Notes: generated by a model not told the origin, from the letters alone. Counted from the first letter of the stretch, positions 8,678 to 17,080 are shown. The stretch is DNA of 64,000 nt from an uncultured Lysobacter sp. (GCA_946480055.1 CAMLID010000004.1:54629-118628); one strand, 5' to 3'. Numbers and translations: made by a program.

Positions 8678-9171
8678 TCATCGAATCCTAACGGGGACGC
8701 TGCAGCCGCTGTAGTAGACCCAGCAGCCGTTAGAGCCCGCAGCCTTGCACTTTCCCATCGCCAGGGATTCGGCTTGCTCTGTAGTCGCCGCCCTTTGCGC
8801 AATCGATCCGTTGTTGGAACCGCCCACAACAACAGCGCATTGATCCCTATACGTGAAGATCGCCTTGCAATCGCTGCCCCCTCGGTCGGTACATGCTGCG
8901 ACAGCAGCCTTCTTGGCAGAACGTTCGTTTCGCTCGTCCGCAACGATTCCGAAGACTCCTTGCGTGTCAGATGCTATGGCTCCCCATTTCGACCGCCACG
9001 GGGCGCAACTGGCTGGCTCGTCGGAATTGGGCCGCAGGTGGCCAGGGATGCTGCCGAGCCTGGGGCCGGTGTTCCGGAATATGGAATCTGTCCGAGAGGA
9101 CATCCTCCCTCGGCGTGAGCGCCAGTAGCACAGATGAGTGCGAGCATCATGAAAACTGAGGGCAGTTTCAT
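8678..9171 (-). pseudogene. Frameshifted DUF4189-like secreted protein (paralogue of the 9199 gene)
   Basis: The signal peptide and proline-rich linker (MKLPSVFMMLALICATGAHA..., CPLGQIPYSGTP) are in one frame and end near 9000. The DUF4189-like body (KWGAIASDTQGVFGIV..., CWVYYSGCSVPVRIR) continues in another. Joined, they match the neighbouring gene at 9199-9690 along its length. A one-step frameshift near 8990-9010 has therefore split the copy. It is either a recent pseudogene or a sequencing error. It is the last member of the VirB5/VirB6/DUF4189 group. Confidence 0.75.
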
Positions 9172-9198
9172 TTCGATTTCTTCATCGCGCCCTCGACT

Positions 9199-9690
9199 CT
9201 ACCTAACTCGAACAGGTAAGCTGCAGCCACTGTAGTAGACCCAGCATTCGCCGCTATTCGACGCTTCGCAGCGCTTCATTCCGGTGGCGATGGCTTGGTC
9301 CTCATATGGAGCACCTTGGGTAAATGACCGTGTGGCCGAGGTGACTACCGCCACGCACTGATTGTGGAAGGTAAGCCCAGACCTACAAGAAACGCCTCCG
9401 AGCTCCTTGCATTGGGCGAGAGCAAATTTCCTGGCTTGGCGCTCACTTTTCATGTCGGTAACGATGCCGAAAGCACCTTTCTCGTCTGACGCCACGGCTC
9501 CCCATCTGGTTTCCCACTGCGGCGAGGCAGGGCGGCTCGTTTGGATCGGGCCGCACGACGCTATCGACGCAGCGGTCCCTTCAGCAGGCGTGCCGGTATA
9601 CGGAATCTGTCCCGGAGGACAGGCCCCCTCCGCCATAGCTGGCTCAGAAGTGAGGGCCATAAGCATCAAGATGGAAACTACTTGCCGCAT
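9199..9690 (-). CDS. Secreted DUF4189-like protein
   Basis: A signal peptide (VVSILMLMALTSEPAMA) is followed by ACPPGQIPYTGTP, a short linker and a body beginning RWGAVASDEKGAFGIV with a repeated Cys pattern (CKELGGVSC, CVAVV, CWVYYSGC). This is the DUF4189 pattern, often found next to type IV secretion genes in Xanthomonadaceae. The ATG at 9690 has GGGAG 5 nt upstream; a GTG at 9696 would overlap the VirB6 stop. Function is unknown; it acts in the periplasm or outside. Two tandem paralogues follow VirB6. Confidence 0.78.
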   Translation of the reverse strand: MRQVVSILMLMALTSEPAMAEGACPPGQIPYTGTPAEGTAASIASCGPIQTSRPASPQWETRWGAVASDEKGAFGIVTDMKSERQARKFALAQCKELGGVSCRSGLTFHNQCVAVVTSATRSFTQGAPYEDQAIATGMKRCEASNSGECWVYYSGCSLPVRVR

Positions 9691-9692
9691 GT

Positions 9693-10838
9693 TCACTCCC
9701 TTCGAACTTCGTCGGATGAGTTAACTCGGTTCGCGCGAATACTCGTTGCTTGGTCAGACGATCCGATCACACGATTACTGTGAGTCATGTGAGGCGTGAG
9801 CTTCGTGCCCTGAGCGGGATCTGCTGGAGCACTGGGTGTTCTCGGAGGGGCATTACCGTATGCATTGTGGGACTGCGCTTGCAGGCTCGACGGGTCCCGG
9901 CCAAACACGGTGGAATGTAAGAAGCCTCCAACCTGCCCCTGAAAGAAATGCGCCGCCACCGGCGGCACCGAAATGATGAGCATGGTGAGCACGAGCCCCA
10001 AGCCGCCCTGCTGCATGGCCTGGCTAGATATGCCCTCAGCGCTCATGCCGGGGATGTTCACCAGCTTGGTCAGCCACATCGCCGCGGACACTCGGACCAT
10101 AAGGTCGAGCACCAGATTCGAGACGAAGCTCAGCATCGCCATCGAGAACAGCGTCCCCAGGCCGTACTGGAGCCAGCGGTGGAACATCGCTTTGGTCGCA
10201 TCGAATGCGAGGGCGAAGATGAACAGTGGCCCGAAGCCGACCCACATGGCGACGACGAACTTCATCAGCAGCAACATCACGCCCGCGGCCAACGCCGGGC
10301 CGGCAGCGCCCAGGCCGGCCCAGAACTTCGCGGTCCGTTTCTCCTCCACCAGCTCCGGATTACCGTCGAGAACCTGGATTCCATCGATCGCGGTCATCGC
10401 GATCTGCAGGTAGGCTAGGTTTTCGTCGATGCTGTCCGCCGTGGTCTTGCCCTTCTTGCCGGTGACGACTTCGTGGACCGCCTCGTCCATGTCCGTGGTC
10501 AGGAAGGCGTGCAACTTGACGCCGCCTACCGCCATCGTCGTGGCGATGCCGAAACACAGGGCGATCCTCAAGCTACTGACGACGAGACCCATGAGCGGGT
10601 CGCGCAACCTGCCGGTCAGGACCTGGTAGCCCTGAAACAGCAACCACAGGGTGACGAAGCAAAGGCCGATGCCGCCGACCAGGCCCATCGTCCGCCCCAT
10701 GAGGGCGAGGCCGAAGTCGCCGATGCGGCTGGTGAGCCAACCGTTGACGATCCGGAAGATGGCGTAGTCGGCGATGCCGCTGTCGATCGACGGCGACAGC
10801 CAGCCCCAGATGCTCGAAAAAACACCAAACAGATCCAT
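9693..10838 (-). CDS. virB6: VirB6/TrbL-like type IV secretion inner-membrane protein
   Basis: 381 aa with at least five hydrophobic segments (for example VGGIGLCFVTLWLLFQGYQV, ALAAGVMLLLMKFVVAMWVG, LVLTMLIISVPPVAAHFF), the conserved Trp-rich W-x-G-F region around WVGFGPLFIFALAF, and a Pro/Ser-rich hydrophilic tail. This is the VirB6/TrbL layout. It follows the VirB5-like gene by 25 bp. No VirB4, VirB8-11 or VirD4 gene is in the window, so this is an orphan fragment of a type IV system or a specialised duplicated module. Confidence 0.82.
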   Translation of the reverse strand: MDLFGVFSSIWGWLSPSIDSGIADYAIFRIVNGWLTSRIGDFGLALMGRTMGLVGGIGLCFVTLWLLFQGYQVLTGRLRDPLMGLVVSSLRIALCFGIATTMAVGGVKLHAFLTTDMDEAVHEVVTGKKGKTTADSIDENLAYLQIAMTAIDGIQVLDGNPELVEEKRTAKFWAGLGAAGPALAAGVMLLLMKFVVAMWVGFGPLFIFALAFDATKAMFHRWLQYGLGTLFSMAMLSFVSNLVLDLMVRVSAAMWLTKLVNIPGMSAEGISSQAMQQGGLGLVLTMLIISVPPVAAHFFQGQVGGFLHSTVFGRDPSSLQAQSHNAYGNAPPRTPSAPADPAQGTKLTPHMTHSNRVIGSSDQATSIRANRVNSSDEVRRE

Positions 10839-10863
10839 TGCAGCGTTCCAGAAGATGGGGGGC

Positions 10864-11622
10864 TTACTTGAGGAGCGCGGACTTGATCACGTCGCTGGGA
10901 ACGACGCCGTCGAGGGCGCCCCTTTTCCCTTGGAGGGCGCGCCTCGCAAGCCGGGCCTGGTCCCATTTCAATGAGGCGACGTAGTCGTCGTAGGCCCTCA
11001 TGCGCGCCTGCCAGTAATCGAGTTCCAGCTGGTTCCGCGCCACGAAGCGGTAGGCCTCGTTGTCGTTGGCCGCGAGGGCGCCAGGACTGTTGCGGACGCC
11101 GTCGCGCTGACTCTCGATCTGGGCGAACTCACGGCTACGCTGCATGAGCGTGCGCAGCATGCTCACCGACTCGTTGTATTTGGCGTTCTCGGCGTACACG
11201 AGCCGTTGGCAAATGGCCTGCTGCTCGTCGACCACGTTGCCGTCGAGCCGCGGCATGGTCTGGCGAAAGGCGCTGGTCAGTTGATCTCGGACACCTCGGC
11301 CGGGCCCCGGGCACATCTCTTCCATACCGTAGTCCTGGGGTCGCGACGGAAAGCTGTCCTCCATTCGCGCCTGGCCGAAGTTCAGGCGCTGCAGCTTGAT
11401 CAGTTGCTGCTGATAGTGGCCGGCCGTTTCCTGCCAGCGCTGGGCATTCTTGCCGAACTCGGCCGCGTCCTTGGCGATCTGCTGGAGCTTGGCGGCGTAG
11501 TTGACGGGATCGCTGACGACAACCTGGGCGCCGGCCTGCCCCACCCAAAGGACAGTCAGCAAGGTCGCGACCATGGCAGCCCGCCTGACGAAGCGACGAT
11601 TCACTCTGCTGCGATGCTTCAT
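10864..11622 (-). CDS. VirB5/TrbJ-like type IV secretion protein
   Basis: 252 aa from the ATG at 11622, which has AAGGA 6 nt upstream. A signal peptide (AAMVATLLTVLWVGQAGAQ) is followed by VVVSDPVNYAAKLQQIAKDA and long amphipathic helices. A secreted helical protein with DPVNYA near the mature N-terminus is the VirB5/TrbJ pattern, a minor pilus component. It heads the group VirB5-VirB6-DUF4189-DUF4189. Two Cys residues flank the central part (EEMCPGP, AICQRL). Confidence 0.75.
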   Translation of the reverse strand: MKHRSRVNRRFVRRAAMVATLLTVLWVGQAGAQVVVSDPVNYAAKLQQIAKDAAEFGKNAQRWQETAGHYQQQLIKLQRLNFGQARMEDSFPSRPQDYGMEEMCPGPGRGVRDQLTSAFRQTMPRLDGNVVDEQQAICQRLVYAENAKYNESVSMLRTLMQRSREFAQIESQRDGVRNSPGALAANDNEAYRFVARNQLELDYWQARMRAYDDYVASLKWDQARLARRALQGKRGALDGVVPSDVIKSALLK

Positions 11623-11905
11623 ACCGATTCCTTGGTCACAATGGCAGTAAAGCCATTTCGCCACTCTAAATTCTTGGCACCAAACGCGGCGGCCAAGCTT
11701 CTGTCGTCCAACGCACGATGCGGCGCTTTCGCAGACGGTAATCCATGGAAAAACGCATCTGCAACATCGTTTTTTTCACATACTTCTTAAAGCCACAGTT
11801 CGAGTGCAATTACTGAATACATAGTCAATCCTTCGTAGTGATACGGCGTGCCATCGGACGTTCATTGCATCTCCCCACTACTCGACTGATGCTGGTTGCA
11901 GCAAA

Positions 11906-11935
11906 GAAGGCCCGCCAATGGCCGGGCTTTTCGGT
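11906..11935. terminator. Terminator-like hairpin without an adjacent intact gene
   Basis: The hairpin CCCGCCAATGGCCGGG is followed by CTTTT. It closely resembles the hairpin beside the 159-aa gene at 53653 and the orphan hairpins at 16321 and 46121, so it may be a relic of that gene's 3' region. Otherwise 11623-12035 holds nothing I recognise. Confidence 0.45.
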
Positions 11936-12035
11936 GGCTGCGAGCCCCTTTCGTCCTTGCCTGCGCTGTCCGTTCAACGGCTTACTTAGTTTGACTTCGA
12001 GTCGCGTGCGGTTTGAGCGCAGGCACGCACATCGC

Positions 12036-12599
12036 TCAGGCTTGATCGTGGCCGGCGGGCTCGGGCAGATCGCGCGCCGTTATGCCGTGGACTGGAAACG
12101 TCGCAAGGACGGCGCCTTCTTCTCCGGTGATCCGCGGGACGTGCGCTCCTACCACGCCTACGGCGCAGACGTGCACGCGGTAGCGGACGCGACGGTCGTA
12201 CTCGCCAAGGACGGCCTGCCTCACAACATTCCGCGCACGGCGGCCGGATTCGAAACGGCCGTCCCGGTGACGATGGAAACGGTCGCCGGGAACTCGGTGG
12301 CACTCGACCTGGGCGACGGCCAGTACGCCTAGTACGCCCACCTGAAGCCAGGCAGCGCACGCGTCCGCACAGGCGATCGCGTCCGCCGTGGCGAAGTGGT
12401 AGGGGCGATCGGAAACTCGGCCGACGCGCGCGAGCCGCACCTCCACTTCCAGGTGACGAATGGCCCGGAGATCCTGGCCAGCGAAGGCTTGCCCTACGTC
12501 ATCGATCGATTCCGGATGAAGCTTTCGGAAGGCGGCTGGCAGGAGCGCAGGAACGAGTTCCCGTTGGGGAATGCCGTCATCGATTTCGACACACGCTAG
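12036..12599 (+). pseudogene. M23 zinc metallopeptidase, N-terminally truncated and interrupted by a stop
   Basis: The frame contains SYHAYGADVHAVAD (the H-x(n)-D zinc ligands of the LytM fold) and the C-terminal EPHLHFQ (HxH). An in-frame TAG at 12330-12332 falls between GDGQYA and YAHLKPG, where an aromatic codon is usual. The frame is otherwise intact on both sides. Residues before SGLIVAGGLGQIARRYAVDW do not look like the family, so the 5' end is also lost. It would have cleaved peptidoglycan cross-bridges or peptides. Unless the stop is read through, it is dead. Confidence 0.75.
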
Positions 12600-12663
12600 T
12601 AGCCCAGTCGCGGACAGGGACTTCCGCTCCGCTTCCTGACGAATGCCGAGGCTCGGGGGTCGG

Positions 12664-12747
12664 ATGTCCGCTCTCGGCCGACAGCGGACATGGGGCGGGA
12701 CGATGCCGGGCCCAGAGCCATTGTCCGCTTCCGACCCGAAGCGGACA
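12664..12747. repeat. Bipartite REP-like palindrome pair
   Basis: Palindrome 12664-12691 has outer arms ATGTCCGCT/AGCGGACAT. Palindrome 12722-12747 has arms TGTCCGCTT/AAGCGGACA. The 30-bp spacer contains GACGATGCC. The same two-hairpin layout recurs at 14525 and in decayed form at 17005 and 31452. The gene-free interval 12600-13117 shows nothing else recognisable. Confidence 0.65.
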
Positions 12748-13117
12748 TTGCGCGCGGTGCAGTAGTGATGCCGGGAGAGACTGTGTCTACCGCCTAGACG
12801 CATTGTGCCGGCATGGATTTCTTTGCTGATGAATAGAGAGGAGTCGAAGAGGCCTCTGAAGATCAGCCGGTGCCAAACGGCTCGCTCATTGAGGTCTGCT
12901 GTTCACCTTGGATGCGGATCGATGACTGCGGAGAAGCTTGTGACAGCCGATCAAACGCTGTGAATTTTCGTAGAGCCCGATGAATTCAAGCTGCAACTCT
13001 CACCCATCGCCATATCTTCACAATCCATTTACGTATTCCAACGTCAGCTGAAGACGGGTCATGACTAGGGCAAAAAGGCCGCTATATTCCAGGTTCCCCC
13101 GACGAAGGAGAATTGGC

Positions 13118-13384
13118 ATGTTTCTGACCAAGCAACATCTGGTGATGGCACGTACGCTCGGCGTGGCGATCGTCGCCCTGAGCCTTGGCGCCTGCGCCAC
13201 CTATAAAGAAGAGTTTGCAGGGATCAACTCACGCCTCGATCAACTCGACACGAAGGTGCAGAGCGCGGCCCAGAGCGCCGAATCGGCCAATCAGTCCGCG
13301 CAGCAAGCCAACCAACGGCTGGATCAAATAGACAGCCGCGTCCAGAAGCTCGAAGCGGCGCCGCGCCGCGTGCCGCGCGGTTAG
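13118..13384 (+). CDS. Small alanine-rich coiled-coil lipoprotein (Lpp-like)
   Basis: 88 aa. The signal peptide ends in a lipobox at LSLGAC, so the mature protein starts with a lipidated Cys. The rest (INSRLDQLDTKVQSAAQSAE... through VQKLEAA) is a heptad-patterned coiled coil rich in Ala and Gln, like the alanine-zipper murein lipoproteins. A strong AAGGAG lies 9 nt before the ATG. No C-terminal Lys is present (it ends RVPRG), so covalent attachment to peptidoglycan as in E. coli Lpp is not obvious. It is 52 bp upstream of an L,D-transpeptidase-like gene. Confidence 0.8.
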   Translation: MFLTKQHLVMARTLGVAIVALSLGACATYKEEFAGINSRLDQLDTKVQSAAQSAESANQSAQQANQRLDQIDSRVQKLEAAPRRVPRG

Positions 13385-13425
13385 TCGCTCTTGCACTATT
13401 CGCGACGAACATCCTGAACAGGGAC

Positions 13426-13450
13426 CCGGTGGCCTTTGCCCGCCACCGGC
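13426..13450 (+). terminator. Hairpin between the lipoprotein and L,D-transpeptidase-like genes
   Basis: CCGGTGG and CCACCGG (7-bp arms with a GC-rich loop) form a hairpin 40 bp after the lipoprotein stop. It overlaps the TTG that begins the downstream frame, which argues that the true start of the next gene lies further in, or that the hairpin attenuates it. Confidence 0.4.
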
Positions 13451-14224
13451 CTCCTTACTCTTCACCCAGTCTTCGTTCTGAGGAACCGCCCCATCCGTAC
13501 ATGCACACACCCTGCAATCCGGGCCGTTTATGGTGCGCTGGCGCTGACGCTGGCATTCGCGAGCTTCGGCGTGGCCCGCGCCGAGGAGGCCGCCGCGCAA
13601 CCGGTCGCCGCTGTCGACCAGCTCCCGCCAGGCCAAGAGGTGTCCGGCACGGTGATTGAACTCGCGGGCTGGGTTGTCGCCGCCAAGGACAGCCAAGGCT
13701 ATCCGTTCGCGGTCATAGACAAGGCCGCCGCACAGATCTTGGTGTTCGGCGGCGACGGCCGGCTTCGCGGCGCGGCACCTGGGCTCTTTGGCTCGGCGAT
13801 CGGCGATCACACGGCCCACGGCATCGCCGGTCTCGCGCTTCGCGAGATTCCGGGCCGGGATCGCACGACGCCTGCGGGTCGTTTCGTGGGCGGTTTCGGT
13901 CCGTCGATCGACGCTGGGCGCGTGCTGTGGGTGGACTACGATTCCGCGGTCTCCATCCACCCTACCGCTACTGGCGTCCCGGCCGAGAGACGCACCGAAC
14001 GCCTTGCATCGCCTTCGCCGGACGACAACCGCATCACTCATGGCTGCATCAACGTCTCGCCCGAGTTTTACGAGCAGATCCTCCGTCCGACGTTCGAGCG
14101 GGGCGGGGTGTTCTACATCTTGCCGGATGCGGCGCCGATAGCGGAGACCTTCCCGGAGTTCGCGCAAAGTCGCGCGACTACGCAACGCAACGGTGGAAGA
14201 CGCGCACGGCACGCCCGCCAGTGA
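13436..14224 (+). CDS. L,D-transpeptidase-like secreted protein
   Basis: A hydrophobic export segment (AVYGALALTLAFASFGVARA) precedes a mature domain whose key motif is NRITHGCINVSPEFYEQI near residue 201. This is the catalytic HGC of L,D-transpeptidases, though the usual S/T-x-x-x-R context is loosened. The first in-frame start is TTG 13436 inside a hairpin; a later, less obvious codon could be used. It probably crosslinks peptidoglycan or attaches a lipoprotein. The adjacent Lpp-like lipoprotein is a candidate partner. Confidence 0.75.
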   Translation: MPATGLLTLHPVFVLRNRPIRTCTHPAIRAVYGALALTLAFASFGVARAEEAAAQPVAAVDQLPPGQEVSGTVIELAGWVVAAKDSQGYPFAVIDKAAAQILVFGGDGRLRGAAPGLFGSAIGDHTAHGIAGLALREIPGRDRTTPAGRFVGGFGPSIDAGRVLWVDYDSAVSIHPTATGVPAERRTERLASPSPDDNRITHGCINVSPEFYEQILRPTFERGGVFYILPDAAPIAETFPEFAQSRATTQRNGGRRARHARQ

Positions 14225-14462
14225 AAGGCGCGTCGGCGTGTTGCCTTTGGTGTGCGAGGCAGCGCAGCGGATGGCGCTGCTCGTGTCCCGGCCTATTCTG
14301 CTAGTGCGTAGCACAATGCCGTGCCTTCCATGCAGTGGGGATCCGGTCAGGTGTTACGTCTGATCTTGGCAGCTCCTCGACCACCAAGGTCCACGAGCAT
14401 GCGTCCTTAACTCAGACATCTGTCTCCTCGGCATTGCTTCGTCCAGTTTGCTCAATGAACAG

Positions 14463-14522
14463 GTCTGACAATTTTTTCAAGCCGAAGCGGCTTCGCGGCT
14501 CAGCTTAATTCTGACGTTGGTC
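14463..14522 (+). other. Degenerate Xanthomonas-type attC-like site (1)
   Basis: The 60-bp segment starts GTCTGAC, contains TTCAAGCCGAAGCGGCTTCG, and ends GCTTAATTCTGACGTTGG. The order and spacing match the Xanthomonas chromosomal-integron attC pattern (R box, TTCAAGCCG, central GCTTCGCGG, GCTTAA, GTTRRRY). The R boxes are imperfect. No integrase gene is nearby. Confidence 0.55.
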
Positions 14523-14524
14523 TA

Positions 14525-14607
14525 TGTCCGCTTGTGGCCGTTAGCGGACCTTTGGGCAGGCGGAGGTCACGACGATGCCAATGTCCGCTTCCGACCCGAA
14601 GCGGACG
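14525..14607. repeat. Bipartite REP-like palindrome pair
   Basis: The hairpins 14525-14549 (TGTCCGCT.../...TAGCGGAC) and 14582-14607 (TGTCCGCTT/AAGCGGAC) are separated by a spacer containing GACGATGCC, the same arrangement as at 12664. Together with the attC-like site and an operator they account for the gene-free stretch 14225-14730. Confidence 0.6.
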
Positions 14608-14697
14608 TGTCTCGGCCACCGGGCCTGGCCCTGCCGCAGTACTTTCCTGAACACGTAGACCCGACACCATCCTCTGGCGGGCGCCTCGGCCGACTTG

Positions 14698-14719
14698 TAA
14701 CCGAAAATTTATTCGGTTA
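14698..14719. promoter_or_regulatory. Probable TetR operator
   Basis: TAACCGAA and TTCGGTTA are perfect 8-bp arms around a 6-bp AT-rich centre. The site ends 12 bp before the TetR start. A diverged copy with the same 6-bp spacing lies before the downstream SDR gene at 15320. Confidence 0.7.
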
Positions 14720-14730
14720 AAGTGCCGCCC

Positions 14731-15303
14731 ATGAAGCCGAAAGACGAAAAGAAGCTGGATGCCGTAATCGCCGCGACCTGCCGTTTGGCGGCAGAGCGCG
14801 GGCTGTTGGGCCTGACGCTGGCGGAGATCGCCAAGGCCGCCGGTATCGCCACCAGCACGCTCTACGTCTACTTCGCCGATCGGGAAGCGCTGTTCAACGA
14901 AGTGTACCGCCGTGCCAAGCGGGAGGCCCTGGCGTTCTACGGCGCCGACATCGACCCCGGCCTGCCGCTCAAGGGGCGGATGCGCACAGTGTGGAACCGG
15001 ATGCTCGACCATCGGCTGGGCCAGCACGACCAGGTCAGCTTCATGGAACAGTTCGTCGGTTCTTCCCTCATGAACGAGGACAGCCGCGCCTATGTCGCGC
15101 GGCTCGGCGAAGGATTGCTGCGGATTGTCGAAGAGGGACAGCGAGAGGAAGTTCTCAAAGCGGTGCCGACTCCTTTCCTGGCCTCGTTGTTCATCGGTTC
15201 GGTCCGCGAGACTGCGCGGCTGATCCGTGCGGGGTCGATCGCCGACACCGAGGAAGCTCGGTCGATCGCGTTCCAGCTGTGCTGGGACGGGGTCCGGTCC
15301 TGA
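14731..15303 (+). CDS. TetR family transcriptional regulator
   Basis: About 190 aa. The DNA-binding domain includes LTLAEIAKAAGIATSTLYVYFADREALF, with the last part the typical TetR recognition helix. The C-terminal domain is helical. The ATG at 14731 is chosen; GTG at 14722 is possible. The gene sits directly after a perfect inverted repeat and 51 bp before an SDR gene that has a matching, weaker site. It therefore probably represses itself and the SDR. Confidence 0.88.
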   Translation: MKPKDEKKLDAVIAATCRLAAERGLLGLTLAEIAKAAGIATSTLYVYFADREALFNEVYRRAKREALAFYGADIDPGLPLKGRMRTVWNRMLDHRLGQHDQVSFMEQFVGSSLMNEDSRAYVARLGEGLLRIVEEGQREEVLKAVPTPFLASLFIGSVRETARLIRAGSIADTEEARSIAFQLCWDGVRS

Positions 15304-15319
15304 GTATTTTTTTGCCCAA

Positions 15320-15341
15320 TAACCGAATATTTTTTCACCTA
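15320..15341. promoter_or_regulatory. Second, imperfect operator of the TetR/SDR locus
   Basis: TAACCGAA, a 6-bp AT spacer and TTCACCTA: the left arm is identical to the 14698 site and the right arm keeps 5 of 8 positions. It sits 13 bp before the SDR start codon. Confidence 0.5.
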
Positions 15342-15354
15342 AGGAGAGGCAGCC

Positions 15355-16182
15355 ATGCCTGACGAAACCACCCCTGCTGTTCTGATCACCGGCGCTTCCA
15401 GCGGCATCGGCCTGGCCGCCGCACGTCTGTTTGCCGAGCGCGGCTGGCGCGTGGCCGCCACCATGCGGAACCAGGCCGACGGCGCGGTCCTCGCCTCCTA
15501 CCCGCGGACGAAGGTGCTGCCCCTCGACGTTACCGACCCCATTTCAGTGGAAAGGGCCGTCGCCGCCAGCTTGGAACAGTTCGGCCGCATCGATGCGGTC
15601 GTCAACAACGCCGGCTATGGCGTGTTTGGTCCGTTCGAAACCGCGACGGACGAGCAGATCCGCCGCCAGTTCGCGACCAACGTGGACGGTGTCTTCGCCG
15701 TAACCCGCGCGGTGCTGCCCACGATGCGGCGCCAGGGTGGCGGGACGATCATCAACGTGGCCTCGCTCGGCGGCTTGATCTCGCTTCCTTTGTTCTCCCT
15801 CTACAACGCAACCAAGTTCGCGGTGATCGGTTTCACCGAATCGCTGTCGTACGAACTCGCGCCGCTTGGCATCCGTGCCAAGACCATCGCGCCGGGAGGC
15901 GTGTCCACCGATTTCGCCGGTCGTTCGATGACGCGCACATTCGAAGCCGGCGAGCATGCCTATAGCGGCACCCTGTCTAAAGTCATGACGGCGATGGGTC
16001 AGCGGCGCGGCAACTATTCCACACCCGAGTCCATCGCCGAAATCATTTTCACGGCGGCGACGGATGGAACCGGTCAGGTCCTGTATCTCGCCGGCCCGGA
16101 CGCCGAACAGGCCTATGCGCGGAACCGGAGCACGTCGGAGGCGGAAAGATTGGAAATGGTGAGGCAATACTCCGGCCTGTGA
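15355..16182 (+). CDS. Short-chain dehydrogenase/reductase (SDR)
   Basis: A 275-aa SDR. TGASSGIG at residues 12-19, NNAGYG, the Ser of NVASLGG and the YNATK active site are all present. AAGGAG lies 10 nt before the ATG. Residues after the active site (PGGVSTDFAGRSM) form the substrate lid. It is paired with and probably repressed by the TetR regulator upstream. Substrate unknown; the low-dose inducible layout suggests aldehyde or ketone detoxification. Confidence 0.9.
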   Translation: MPDETTPAVLITGASSGIGLAAARLFAERGWRVAATMRNQADGAVLASYPRTKVLPLDVTDPISVERAVAASLEQFGRIDAVVNNAGYGVFGPFETATDEQIRRQFATNVDGVFAVTRAVLPTMRRQGGGTIINVASLGGLISLPLFSLYNATKFAVIGFTESLSYELAPLGIRAKTIAPGGVSTDFAGRSMTRTFEAGEHAYSGTLSKVMTAMGQRRGNYSTPESIAEIIFTAATDGTGQVLYLAGPDAEQAYARNRSTSEAERLEMVRQYSGL

Positions 16183-16320
16183 CCCTGTCGGCCCTTTCCT
16201 CGCACAAGTGGAGACAAGGGCGCGACCTTTCGTCGAATGACGTCGGCGACGCTTCTGGCCGAAAGCGGATAGACCGCTTCATTCCAGCACCCGCTGCGCC
16301 GACAGCAGCAGCGAACAGAT

Positions 16321-16346
16321 AGCCCCGCCGACAGCGGGGCTTTTTT
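16321..16346 (+). terminator. Orphan rho-independent terminator
   Basis: The stem AGCCCCGC/GCGGGGCT is followed by a run of T residues. The following GGCTTGCCTATCAG resembles the 3' flank of the 159-aa gene at 53653, which suggests a relic of that gene's end. The rest of 16183-16514 holds one half REP-like hairpin (GGCCGAAAGCGGATAGACCG) and no gene. Confidence 0.7.
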
Positions 16347-16514
16347 GCTGGCGGCTTGCCTATCAGATCAACTACGGCTCCGCTGGGTCCGGTCTTACGT
16401 CAGCTTGTTAGCCGGAACCGGCAGCCCTAGAAGCGAGCAAGATCAAGGTGATAGTGTTCGGCACGGTGCACTGCAGACAAGTCGCACAACCGCCCCCGTG
16501 ATCCGGCTCAGGCC

Positions 16515-16952
16515 ATGGGGCCGAACGACAAGAATTCGGACTCCTCCATGGAACCATCCCCGCAGGAACAGGCACCGCACGTCAGCTTGGACACGGCTGT
16601 CGGCTTGTCTTTCGATTACCTCAAGCAGCTGGGCACGATCGCCATGACCGCCGCGGCCGGACTTATCGCGCTGGTCCAGTTCGCCGATGGCGACAGGAAA
16701 TTCTTCATCAAGATCACGATCGCGGCCGGCCTGATGTTCCTGTCGGCGCTGTCGGCTTTTTTCGTGCAGTTCTCGCTGATGGATCGGATCAGGCAAAGCC
16801 ATGAACTCTTGCGTAAGAGTGAACGGGCAAGCTATCCCCATGCGGGAGCGAAGAAGGTCGAAAGAATATGTGAAGGAATGGCGCTCTGGCTTCTGTCCAT
16901 CAGCATGGGCATTGCCTTCCACGCGCTGATCAGCGTCGGCATGCCGGCCTGA
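16515..16952 (+). CDS. Small membrane protein of unknown function
   Basis: 145 aa with three hydrophobic segments: IAMTAAAGLIALVQF, ITIAAGLMFLSALSAFFVQF and MALWLLSISMGIAFHALISV. A charged helix sits between the second and third. The N-terminal 35 residues are hydrophilic. I do not recognise the family. No good ribosome binding site is visible before the ATG, so the start is uncertain (an in-frame ATG lies at 16548). Confidence 0.6.
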   Translation: MGPNDKNSDSSMEPSPQEQAPHVSLDTAVGLSFDYLKQLGTIAMTAAAGLIALVQFADGDRKFFIKITIAAGLMFLSALSAFFVQFSLMDRIRQSHELLRKSERASYPHAGAKKVERICEGMALWLLSISMGIAFHALISVGMPA

Positions 16953-17004
16953 CCAGTATCAAGCCGATGCCGCATCGCGGTTCGGCTTACTCCGGCGCCC
17001 CCAC

Positions 17005-17070
17005 CCTGTCCGCTTCCTGCCGAATGCGGACCGCCGCTCCGGATCGCAGCTCCCGACCCGAAACGGAACC
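17005..17070. repeat. Decayed bipartite REP-like element
   Basis: TGTCCGCTTCCTGCCGAATG and TCCCGACCCGAAACGGAACC retain the order of the two palindromes seen at 12664 and 14525, with mismatches in both stems. Confidence 0.4.
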
Positions 17071-17080
17071 ATCAACCGGC

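Noticed and set aside
12036..12803. A 255-codon minus-strand frame over the M23 pseudogene
   Set aside because: Antisense shadow that runs through REP-like palindromes and has no domain.
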